From Paraglaciecola sp. MB-3u-78 (GTDB lineage: Bacteria; Pseudomonadota; Gammaproteobacteria; Enterobacterales; Alteromonadaceae), in assembly GCF_002835935.1 (NCBI RefSeq), contig NZ_PJCF01000086.1:1-64000 (forward strand): 64,000 bases of DNA. The letters are read 5' to 3'. A program made the translations under genes and the position numbers. The first letter of the stretch is position 1; every line of letters starts with the position of its first letter. The notes below the pieces were generated by a model. The model did not search any database. It was given only the letters and a program-made list of their open reading frames with translations, and was not told where the DNA came from. Shown here piece after piece: positions 16,719-23,953 of this stretch.

Positions 16719-16730
16719 TTATTTGCAAAT

Positions 16731-16785
16731 AATGGTACCAGTGGGCGGACTCGAACCGCCACTCCCGAAGAAACCAGATTTTGAA
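16731..16785 (-). other. Left junction of island: 3' half of the host tRNA-Leu
   Basis: These 55 bases are identical to 47886-47940, the 3' half of the complete tRNA-Leu(CAA). The match ends at TTTTGAA (16779-16785), which is the seven-base anticodon loop read on the plus strand. The DNA beyond (AAGAACG) is island sequence. The matching 5' half lies at 48100-48138. Confidence 0.9.
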
Positions 16786-16841
16786 AAGAACGTGGCTATA
16801 AATATCCATATACATCAATAGGATAAAACAACAAAAAGACA

Positions 16842-16859
16842 CTTTGCAAATTCTTTGCA
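16842..16859 (+). promoter_or_regulatory. Left arm-type integrase site (candidate)
   Basis: CTTTGCAAATTCTTTGCA contains two CTTTGCA units in direct orientation. The same pattern, CTTTGCAAATCTTTGCA, occurs at 48004-48020, just inside the other end. A further CTTTGCAA lies at 16983-16990 in front of the integrase. Paired arm sites at both ends of an integrated tyrosine-recombinase element are expected. The assignment rests on pattern only. Confidence 0.5.
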
Positions 16860-16999
16860 TGAAGCCAGTCACCAATAGTTAATATTAGCAGTCATTACCA
16901 TGGCCAAATCTACGTACAGTTTCTAAAACGATAGCGATTAAATTCAAATCAGTTACAATCAAAAGTAGACACTAAATGTTTTCTTTGCAAGGATCGTAA

Positions 17000-18280
17000 T
17001 TGAGTACACAAATTGACAGACATAGCATTGATGACGCGCTATACATTTATCTTCAGGACAACAGCAAGAAGTGGTACGCACGATTTCAATTGTTTGGTAA
17101 ATGGTATTGCAAATCGACCAAGGAAGTTGGAAAAGACCAAGCCATTGCCAAAGCACAGTTGCTGCGTATGGAATGGAAAATCAAAGCTGAAACAGGAACG
17201 CTAACAAAAAGTAAGCGTTTCCGAGATGTTGCCGAAAAAGCCATTGCCTGTATGGAGCTCGAATTGGCTAATGGTGGTGGCATAGCGAGCTACCGAGAAT
17301 ATATTCATGTTTTAAAAAGATACCATGTTACTTTTTTCGACCGCATTTACATCACCTCTATTGACCATCAAAAGCTTAGAGAGTTTGATGTCTGGCGTAC
17401 ACAACAAGCTAAAAGGGAGCTGACCAAGTCAACCATTCTGACTCACAACGCGGCAATGCAGATGGTCTTCAAGCAAGCGATAGAAAATCAATGGATGTTG
17501 CCTATACAAGTGCCTGTTCTTTCAAACAAAGGCGTCCAAGGTACTAGACGAGCATCATTCACACCGGATGAATATGAACACTTAGTATTTAGCAACGCTG
17601 AAATGATGAAGAACAGCAGAAAGCAAGTTACCGCAGACATTAGACAGCTACTGTTTTGTTACATGGAATTTGCTATCAACTCTGGACTAAGACCGGGAAC
17701 CGAACTAGACCATCTGACTTGGGGAGATATACAAGTTGAGTCACACGATCACAAGAGCCGGTTTTTCATCACCGTTAGAAAAGGAAAAACAACCAAACAT
17801 ACTGGAACGCGCCAAGTCGTTTGTAAGCAAGGTATATTTGATGTTATTCAACTTCTGATACTAAAACACAAGAACCGCAAAGCGACAGACTTATTGTTTC
17901 GACTACCAAACGGAGATACAACAAACGAACTCGGACCGACCTTTTCTCGGCTGCTCAAAGAATGCGATATGAAAGAGTCACCAAGTGGCACTCGTACGCT
18001 ATATTCACTGCGACACACCTATATTACCTGGGAATTAATGGCACAAAGTGTGTCTATAGACGTTCTGGCTAGACAGTGTGGCACCAGTATCCAAATGATT
18101 GAACAACACTACAGCCATGTTGTGCCGAAAATGTTCAGCAACCAATTGTCAGGTATGGATATGCCTGTTGAGGCCAAAGAGATTAAAGACCGATTCGATG
18201 TGCCTGATAAGACAAAAGAGTTGTTCGCCAAGAAAGCTAAGGCATGGGCTGACAATTATAGAAAACGTGGATGTATTTAA
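17000..18280 (+). CDS. int: Tyrosine recombinase (island integrase)
   Basis: This 426-aa integrase would catalyse integration and excision at tRNA-Leu. There is an N-terminal arm/core-binding region, then the catalytic domain with SGLRPGTELDHLTWGD (Arg231), VRKGKTTKHTGTR (the beta-hairpin lysine), LYSLRHTYITWEL (Arg338, with the first His of the box replaced by Tyr335, as in one integrase branch) and SIQMIEQHYSHV (nucleophile Tyr371). It starts with TTG at 17000, with AAGGAT six bases upstream; no ATG is better placed. It reads inward from the left junction. No excisionase gene was recognised nearby, though the micro-ORFs at 18.7-19.0 kb are of suitable size but not of xis type. Confidence 0.93.
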   Translation: MSTQIDRHSIDDALYIYLQDNSKKWYARFQLFGKWYCKSTKEVGKDQAIAKAQLLRMEWKIKAETGTLTKSKRFRDVAEKAIACMELELANGGGIASYREYIHVLKRYHVTFFDRIYITSIDHQKLREFDVWRTQQAKRELTKSTILTHNAAMQMVFKQAIENQWMLPIQVPVLSNKGVQGTRRASFTPDEYEHLVFSNAEMMKNSRKQVTADIRQLLFCYMEFAINSGLRPGTELDHLTWGDIQVESHDHKSRFFITVRKGKTTKHTGTRQVVCKQGIFDVIQLLILKHKNRKATDLLFRLPNGDTTNELGPTFSRLLKECDMKESPSGTRTLYSLRHTYITWELMAQSVSIDVLARQCGTSIQMIEQHYSHVVPKMFSNQLSGMDMPVEAKEIKDRFDVPDKTKELFAKKAKAWADNYRKRGCI

Positions 18281-18729
18281 CACCGCTAAGAATCCAATCA
18301 CACTAGACTGACTAGCACCTATGTGCCATACCCGTCGTTCGTCATTCATTTGTTGACTGACTCAATGGCAGTTACCGGCCTCTTTATTTCGCTTCGATTA
18401 CTAGCAAGTTAAACGAACAGTGCTCTCCATCGACTAGGAAGTAAACGACTGCAAAGCCCAAGTTTCCGGTCATAGCTTTTTTCTTCTTTTTAGTCTGACG
18501 TCGATCTAGTCTCAGTAATTCAATTATCACGTATGACGGCTTTTGGCTCTTGCCGTGAACCAGCAGTCAAAAGTTATTAAATCCCCCAGTATGAGCTTTT
18601 CCGTTGCAGTGGATACCCGACACTGAATTGTATAATCATAGTCAACCGCACATAATATGTATTTAAAAATGCTTGGTTGCTAATTTTCAAGTTTAAGGAA
18701 ACAGAGATGTCCCTCTGTTTCCTTTGAGC
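18281..18729. other. Gene-free stretch after the integrase
   Basis: About 450 bases with no supported gene. It ends in a strong hairpin, AAGGAAACAGAG/CTCTGTTTCCTT (18695-18724), listed separately. Confidence 0.6.
18695..18724 (-). terminator. Hairpin closing the micro-ORF pair
   Basis: A perfect 12-bp stem AAGGAAACAGAG/CTCTGTTTCCTT with a 6-base loop lies 5 bases past the stop of the second micro-ORF. There is no clear T-run on the minus side, so it may be a 3' stabilising hairpin and not a textbook intrinsic terminator. Confidence 0.55.
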
Positions 18730-18843
18730 TTACTTACCTTTTGGTGGGTTATTCCCTCTTCCGGACCCAGATGGATTCCCTTTACGGCTAGGCCAGTTTG
18801 GGTTTTGCCCCATATGTAGGTTTTGAACTAAGTTAATATCCAT
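18730..18843 (-). CDS. 37-aa micro-protein with WPS...NPSG.GR.NNPPK motif
   Basis: ATG at 18843 is preceded by AGGAGAG at good spacing. The frame of 37 codons ends TAA at 18730. The peptide is rich in Asn, Pro, Gly and basic residues, with NPNWPSRKGNPSGSGRGNN and NNPPKGK at the end, so it is probably unstructured and net positive. It starts two bases after the stop of the acidic micro-ORF upstream, so the pair is likely co-translated. The opposite charge of the two products suggests that they could bind each other. I do not recognise a named family. Possibilities are a small regulator, a toxin/antidote pair or a peptide substrate of a neighbouring protein; none is shown. Confidence 0.6.
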   Translation of the reverse strand: MDINLVQNLHMGQNPNWPSRKGNPSGSGRGNNPPKGK

Positions 18844-18845
18844 AT

Positions 18846-18980
18846 TTACTCTCCTAGGTAGTCATCATTGTTAGGATTGTGGCCATCAGACCAATCATCC
18901 ATATCTGCATCATTGTTTGGGTTGTTAATATCAGACCAAAGATCTAGTTCATCGTTTGACATGTCATTAGTATTTGCCAT
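18846..18980 (-). CDS. 44-aa acidic micro-protein with repeated WSD..NPNND motif
   Basis: ATG at 18980 has AGAGGAAC six bases upstream, a strong ribosome-binding site. The product (44 aa) contains two copies of one motif: LWSDINNPNNDADMDD and WSDGHNPNNDDY. It is strongly acidic, with no cysteine, no membrane segment and no signal peptide. It is first in a two-gene minus-strand unit, divergent from the 655-aa gene at 19232, with the shared control region between. The good RBS, the repeat and the coupling to the next frame argue that it is real despite the size. Function unknown. Confidence 0.6.
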   Translation of the reverse strand: MANTNDMSNDELDLWSDINNPNNDADMDDWSDGHNPNNDDYLGE

Positions 18981-19111
18981 GTTAAGTTCCTCTTTAATTG
19001 GAATTAAAAATTCCGGATTAATTATTCAAATAGTTAAGCTATTTGCTTGTCTCATTAGACCTATTGATCTTCTCGACAGTTGGAATATTAAAATTAGAGT
19101 CGGTCATAAAA

Positions 19112-19201
19112 CATGAAACTAGTTGTCCCCCCTTAAATTTTCTACTGTTATAGGGGGAGGTCATGATGTTTCATGGTAGAGTTTATTCCCTACGGGAATA
19201 A
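19112..19201. promoter_or_regulatory. Divergent control region with nested inverted repeats
   Basis: CATGAAAC (19112-19119) pairs with GTTTCATG (19168-19175). Inside, CCCCCCT (19127-19133) faces AGGGGG (19152-19157). A second palindrome, TTATTCCC-TAC-GGGAATAA, lies at 19183-19201, just before the 655-aa gene. These could be operators or leader hairpins controlling the plus-strand gene and the minus-strand micro-ORFs. Confidence 0.5.
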
Positions 19202-19231
19202 TTAAGGATAATTAACGAGTAAGGAAAACTT

Positions 19232-21199
19232 ATGAACGCCGCCCCATCAATTGAAGCAATTTTATTGCAAGTTCATCAAAGCCTCGAATTACCTCCATAC
19301 ACGACTAAACAAAAAGCTTCATTCGCGCAACTCAAGAGGCCTTTAAACAAACATTACGAACAACTGAATGAAATACTTGATGGAATATATCGCGCACTTG
19401 AAATTCATAACGATGAATCGGCTTGTGCAGATCTAAGTACCCACATTGTTAATTTCGCACTATTTCAGAAGGCACTAGAGCTCAAAACCTGGACCTTTAA
19501 TGCAGATGCAAAGCAGGTTATTTGGCAACTAATTAGTCACTCATACGTTCCTGGCATTGCAAGAGTTATGGCGTTTTGGCATCTTGATGATGTAACTGAC
19601 AAAGGAATGCCTGGAGGGCGTTTCTGGTATTTACCGACAGAAACAGAAGATCGTTTGAGAGTCATGATGCCTGTAGAACAAGTTTGTGCTTGGCTACTCG
19701 ACCTGATTGGTATTCCATTGGATAGAATTCGAGAAACCCGTTTAAATAACAACGATCCTGATAATTTAATTCGGAATATATACAACTGGAAGAGTGGTAA
19801 GGTCCCCCGATATGATACGATTAAAAACAGCTTTCCTGACAAAAGCGATATAGAATTTAAAGGCTGTTTATATGTTGACAGTTCAGCGGCTGTTGAAATC
19901 CAACTAGAAACAGTTGCCAAGTTTATTCAATTTAAAAATCTATCTTCGGAAGATTTAATCCACGAAATACCTATTAGAAACTCTAGTGAGATTGATAAAA
20001 TCATCGCTGGTAATGGTAAGTTAGAAAATATTAAAAACTTCATTAAATTGATGTCTATCCGATATGCTCAACCAACCTTTAAAACTATCAGGCAGAGGCT
20101 TCATATAGCTAAAGCAATACAAGATGGTTACAAGCGCTTAATTAAATATTTGTGTCCATGTGTTTCACCGAAAAATATGGATCTTGCACAAAACAAAGTT
20201 TTACAACTTTGCCATATTTATAAATATATCTATAACCTAACAATTGAAGCGCATCGGTTAAATCACGGAGAGTTAGCAGAAAATGAGTGGTTTGACGGCA
20301 AGCTTCCCTTAATAGATAAACACAGTTTGTTCTTATCTGTTGCACCTTCCATGTTTACTTGCTCGTCTTCATTACTTGGTGAAATACTTACAAAGCGATT
20401 TAATGGTATGAAATCAAGTGACCCGTTAATGGATCTTTTTGATGAAAATAAGGATACGACGATCGACTTATTTAAGTATAAAGTAGATGAGCAAGCTAGA
20501 TGGGCCAGTGAAACGATAGCCATAGATGTACTGCAAAAAAATGTTACGAAAGGCTCGCCGTGGAGATCATTTCAGAAAGAAGACCGTTACTGGGTATTGA
20601 CGCAAGTTATTCAAAGTTTAGCTCATAACCCCAAAGCTTTTAACGCTGGACTGAACCGTTTAAAAGAAGTAGCAACTAGCCTATTTGAGGAAGCAGGGAT
20701 TATTCAGCTTGAACTGAACTATTTGGTCGACATGGATACAAGCAAACGACCTAAGAACATTCAAGAAACAGTTGAGTATTTACTTGCAGAAATAGAGAAA
20801 AATGAAGGATATCAAATTTGGCAAGCACCGGCTTTGGCAGCCAAAGCAAAACACTGCATAGCCTTAAATGAGTTTAAATCTGCAAGTCGTTTTTTTAAGG
20901 AGGCACTAGATGCTTGCAGTGAGAGAAGTTATGGCCCACTAAGGGGGTTTATAGCCAGAGATACTTTGGCAACTTTACTACAAATTGAAAAACTCAACAA
21001 AAATAATCATGAACGGTATTTACGTGAAATGATGGCTAACGATGTTTTTGAAATAAAAAACCCTTTTATTGAAGTAAGGCTGGAAAGCGTCGCGCGTGAT
21101 TTAAATACTTACTTTTGGGATGAACTCTACAAGCCTTATCATAGAATCGCAAAGCTTAAGCCAGCGACAGATAGCCCCTTTTTGAGAAAAAACCACTGA
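19232..21199 (+). CDS. 655-aa protein of unknown function, possible HTH and TPR-like region
   Basis: I do not recognise this family. The start ATG at 19232 has AAGGAAA upstream. The protein is soluble with no signal peptide. Around residues 160-190, NLIRNIYNWKSGKVPRYDTI has the look of a Cro/XRE-type recognition helix region (NxxxGKxxP), suggesting DNA or regulatory binding. The C-terminal third (YQIWQAPALAAKAKHCIALN then EFKSASRFFKEALDACSER) resembles a tetratricopeptide pair. No nuclease, ATPase or transferase motif was seen. It is followed 80 bases later by the HEPN-like/LOTUS gene in the same direction, and divergently by two micro-ORFs. Its position at the edge of a defence cluster makes a defence or regulatory role plausible but unproven. 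Confidence 0.75.
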   Translation: MNAAPSIEAILLQVHQSLELPPYTTKQKASFAQLKRPLNKHYEQLNEILDGIYRALEIHNDESACADLSTHIVNFALFQKALELKTWTFNADAKQVIWQLISHSYVPGIARVMAFWHLDDVTDKGMPGGRFWYLPTETEDRLRVMMPVEQVCAWLLDLIGIPLDRIRETRLNNNDPDNLIRNIYNWKSGKVPRYDTIKNSFPDKSDIEFKGCLYVDSSAAVEIQLETVAKFIQFKNLSSEDLIHEIPIRNSSEIDKIIAGNGKLENIKNFIKLMSIRYAQPTFKTIRQRLHIAKAIQDGYKRLIKYLCPCVSPKNMDLAQNKVLQLCHIYKYIYNLTIEAHRLNHGELAENEWFDGKLPLIDKHSLFLSVAPSMFTCSSSLLGEILTKRFNGMKSSDPLMDLFDENKDTTIDLFKYKVDEQARWASETIAIDVLQKNVTKGSPWRSFQKEDRYWVLTQVIQSLAHNPKAFNAGLNRLKEVATSLFEEAGIIQLELNYLVDMDTSKRPKNIQETVEYLLAEIEKNEGYQIWQAPALAAKAKHCIALNEFKSASRFFKEALDACSERSYGPLRGFIARDTLATLLQIEKLNKNNHERYLREMMANDVFEIKNPFIEVRLESVARDLNTYFWDELYKPYHRIAKLKPATDSPFLRKNH

Positions 21200-21279
21200 T
21201 TAAATATTTAGGTTGAGCAAAGCGATTCATCTATAGTCAATAACATGAAAATTAGAAGAACGATAAAGGATTAACACAC

Positions 21280-22107
21280 GTGAAAAACGAAGAATTTGTG
21301 GATGAAGTACTAAGGAAAGTAGGAAGGAACGTGGTTCTTTTTCAACAGCTTGAGCAACTGTTTAAGTTTATTGTCGCTAATGGCAATCTCGCTGGATTTA
21401 CCAGTGAAATCAAAACACTAAAACAACAACAGGAAAACAAAGTAAATAAGCAAACGATGGGGACCTTGGTTGGGGAATATGTCGAAAGTTCAAACCCAAT
21501 GTTAGAGGCTGGCTCGCACGAGCCCGAGCAACTGGATGAAGCATATTTATCATTCAGTTTCAGGATTAAGTTTGATGAAGATTATTATCAAAGTCAGAAA
21601 GCAACTCTCGCCCAATTAGTCTCAGATAGAAATGATCTGATTCATCATCTATTACCTCGCTTTAATATAAATTCTGCTAAAAGTTGCGAAGCGCTAGGCC
21701 AAGAACTTGATGAACAGGCAGAAAAAATTAGGCTCGAAATCAAAAACGTACAATCAGTTGCTAAGGCTTTGCACAAAGGACGAGAGGAATTAGGTGATTA
21801 CTTGCAATCCGAGAAAGGCAGAAAAGAACTAGAATTATCTTTTTTAAGGCAAAGCCATTTAGTACTTATGCTTGGAGACATCGCCACTCAAATAAGTAGA
21901 GAAGACGGGTGGGCTTTAATTAGCTCAGCTGGCCACCTAATCAAGGAACATGCACCAGAAGAGCTTGAGAAAATGAAAGAAAAGCATGGATATAGCTCAC
22001 TAAAGAAACTTATCCAAGCCAGTAAAATTTTTGATATACACGAAGAAGCCACACCAAAAGGAGGAGCTAGAATTTTGTATAGATTGAAAGCGGAATGGGT
22101 AACTTGA
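21280..22107 (+). CDS. HEPN-like plus OST-HTH/LOTUS domain protein
   Basis: The 275-aa protein ends in an OST-HTH/LOTUS domain (residues about 207-275: DGWALISSAGHLIKEH, HGYSSLKKLIQASKIFDIHE, GARILYRLKAEW), a winged helix often bound to RNA or guanine-rich nucleic acid. Upstream, SDRNDLIHHLLPRF at residues 116-129 holds R117-N-D-L-I-H122, the Rx4H pattern of HEPN ribonucleases, in an all-helical region. A helical linker (EQAEKIRLEIKNVQS) joins the two. RNA cleavage guided by a LOTUS reader is a reasonable hypothesis. A pure structural role is the alternative. The start is GTG at 21280 with AAAGGA at about 10 bases. It may form a pair with the 655-aa gene. Confidence 0.75.
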   Translation: MKNEEFVDEVLRKVGRNVVLFQQLEQLFKFIVANGNLAGFTSEIKTLKQQQENKVNKQTMGTLVGEYVESSNPMLEAGSHEPEQLDEAYLSFSFRIKFDEDYYQSQKATLAQLVSDRNDLIHHLLPRFNINSAKSCEALGQELDEQAEKIRLEIKNVQSVAKALHKGREELGDYLQSEKGRKELELSFLRQSHLVLMLGDIATQISREDGWALISSAGHLIKEHAPEELEKMKEKHGYSSLKKLIQASKIFDIHEEATPKGGARILYRLKAEWVT

Positions 22108-22597
22108 GTCATTCAATATGCCAATTGCAAACAGTAGGAAATTGTTCACAACTGTCAATCACTATGGCTCACCTAACTTGCGGGCTATGGCACAAACGTC
22201 TCACATAATTTTGACCGGCGTATGACCGCTATTGCCGTGAACTTGTCATACGACTTAGCCAACACGTATGAACGTTGATCGCTCAACCCCCCTAGGCAGG
22301 TTATTGGCAGACCCGTATGTACAATGTTGGTAACAGCCTCGATTTTTCACTTCTTAATTACCAACAAAACTTGGTTATACCTTACCAATATTATTGCTTT
22401 TGTTAATACATATTAACACAAACTGGCTCTGATTTTGGCTAGCTAAAGTGCCAAAAGCTTGCTGCCAGCATAAGTTGACTATTCATTAGCTAGCTTGTTA
22501 TTTACGTCAAACAAATACGCGTTTTCTTTCATAACATCAATTATATTCGGCTCGCCGACCTGATCATCCGTATCCCCCCTTTCGGGATAATCAAAAC
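22108..22597. other. Gene-free stretch with possible decayed coding remnants
   Basis: About 490 bases with no intact gene. On the minus strand, 22479-22610 reads ERGDTDDQVGEPNIIDVM and KENAYLFDVNNKLANE before a stop. This looks protein-like and may be the C-terminal scrap of a lost gene, but I cannot assign it. Confidence 0.45.
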
Positions 22598-22891
22598 GGT
22601 CACGATAATGCCGCCAACTGGCAAGTAAAATTCGACAAAGCCAAGCAACAAGCCAACACGGCCCTAGCAAAACAACAGACCGATAACATCATCGAACTGG
22701 TACTGACCAGGCTATATAAGCTTCGTAATCAAATCATTTACGGCGGTGCTACTTAGAACAGACATGTGAACCGCAGCCAATTGAATGATGGAGTTAGTCT
22801 TCTGGGCAAACTGGTACCCATAATTATTGAAGTGATGATGGATAATCCCCAGGCATTGTGGGGCGAGGCGAATTATCCTGTGGTGGGTTAG
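22598..22891 (+). pseudogene. C-terminal remnant of a HEPN/Apea-like protein
   Basis: The frame reads RLYKLRNQIIYGGAT, a stop (TAG where the family usually has TGG, Trp), then VNRSQLNDGVSLLGKLVPI and MMDNPQALWGEANYPVV. This matches the well-conserved C-terminus of HEPN-type (Apea-like) proteins whose motif is RNxxxHGGATWNS. Here the catalytic His position is Tyr (RNQIIY). No upstream part is left. It lies directly before the promoter of the defence operon and shows turnover of defence genes at this spot. Confidence 0.7.
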
Positions 22892-22940
22892 GGCTTATAA
22901 AACCGAGAAAATAAGCCGACCGAACAAAGCACGTTTATGA

Positions 22941-22990
22941 TTGACAACAAGAGCCATGAGTCGTAGATTATCCGCTAATCAAAATGATTA
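22941..22990 (+). promoter_or_regulatory. Promoter and candidate operator of the WYL/helicase operon
   Basis: TTGACA (22941-22946), a 17-base spacer and TAGATT (22964-22969) form a near-consensus sigma-70 promoter. At 22976-22990 lies TAATCAAAATGATTA, a perfect 15-bp palindrome (TAATCA-AAA-TGATTA), sitting about where transcription would start. A repressor bound there would block the promoter, and the first gene of the operon is a WYL regulator. Confidence 0.65.
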
Positions 22991-23038
22991 CGTTTTGAAG
23001 TTAACGTTAGATGTCGCAGTCGTAGTAGATAAGGAAGT

Positions 23039-23953
23039 ATGCAGAATAACGAACTTGAACAGCTCAACTTTGCCCAGAAGCGCCGCCTGGCGTTTATCGA
23101 CTTTTTATTGTTGTTTAAAGGCTCCTTTTCCCGTGGTGACTTAACTAATAAATTTGAAATGGGTATGGCCAATGCTACGCGAGATATTGCGCTGTATCGT
23201 GAACTGGCACCAGATAACTGCGAGTTTGATAATCCAGGTAAACTCTATCGCCAAAGCAAGCTCTTTAGCCCTTTATTTGAGCATGACGCCCGCAAAACTC
23301 TGGTCAAGTTAGCCAATAACATTAGTGATGGTTTTGATGCCATCGGCGATATACAGTTTCCCGTCGAAGCCCCAAGCCAGCTTAACGTGCCGGATATTTT
23401 TATCGTCGCCCGTCTGGTGCAGGCCATACTCAATAAAAAAGCGGTTAGTGTAATTTATACCTCTTTAAGCAGTGGCTCAGCCAGCCGTGAACTGGTGCCC
23501 CATAGTATTATTGATAACGGATTGCGTTGGCATGTAAGAGCCTTCGATCGCAAATCCTCTTCGTTTCGCGATTTTGTGCTCACCCGTATCAGCAAGGTAA
23601 AACTACTCGACGACAGTGACGACAAAGCGCCCGAACAACATGAAGTCAAACTCGAAGATCATCAGTGGCAGCGAATTATGCCACTGCAACTGATACCACA
23701 CCCCAACAATGTGCAGTTTCCCACTGCTATAGAAATGGATTACGGCATGAGTGCTGGCGTGCTTAATCTAAACGTACGAGCCGCTTTGGCCGGTTATTTG
23801 TTAAGACGCTGGAACGTGGACTGCACCGAAGATGCCAGATTAATAGGCGGCGAATACCAGCTTTGGCTGCGCAACCAACAAAGTCTTTACGGCGCTGAGA
23901 ATTTGGCGATAGCGCCGGGATATAAAACAGATATGGAGGTCAATAATGGTTAA
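23039..23953 (+). CDS. WYL-domain transcriptional regulator (BrxR/CapW-like)
   Basis: The 304-aa protein has an N-terminal winged helix ([35 protein letters not shown]), a WYL domain ([20 protein letters not shown], residues about 160-180, with [12 protein letters not shown] after it) and a C-terminal WCX extension ([15 protein letters not shown]). Homodimeric regulators of this architecture repress BREX, CBASS and other defence operons and are thought to sense nucleic-acid signals of infection. ATG at 23039 has AAGGA upstream. The gene overlaps the helicase start by 8 bases and is first in a six-gene unit, so it probably autoregulates the whole operon through the palindrome at 22976-22990. 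Confidence 0.88.
   Translation: MQNNELEQLNFAQKRRLAFIDFLLLFKGSFSRGDLTNKFEMGMANATRDIALYRELAPDNCEFDNPGKLYRQSKLFSPLFEHDARKTLVKLANNISDGFDAIGDIQFPVEAPSQLNVPDIFIVARLVQAILNKKAVSVIYTSLSSGSASRELVPHSIIDNGLRWHVRAFDRKSSSFRDFVLTRISKVKLLDDSDDKAPEQHEVKLEDHQWQRIMPLQLIPHPNNVQFPTAIEMDYGMSAGVLNLNVRAALAGYLLRRWNVDCTEDARLIGGEYQLWLRNQQSLYGAENLAIAPGYKTDMEVNNG

Noticed and set aside
15957-16821. Small proteins encoded by the 187-bp repeats
   Set aside because: 187 is not a multiple of three, so frames shift each unit. There is no RBS, and the sequence is explained by the tRNA tail, terminator and hairpin.
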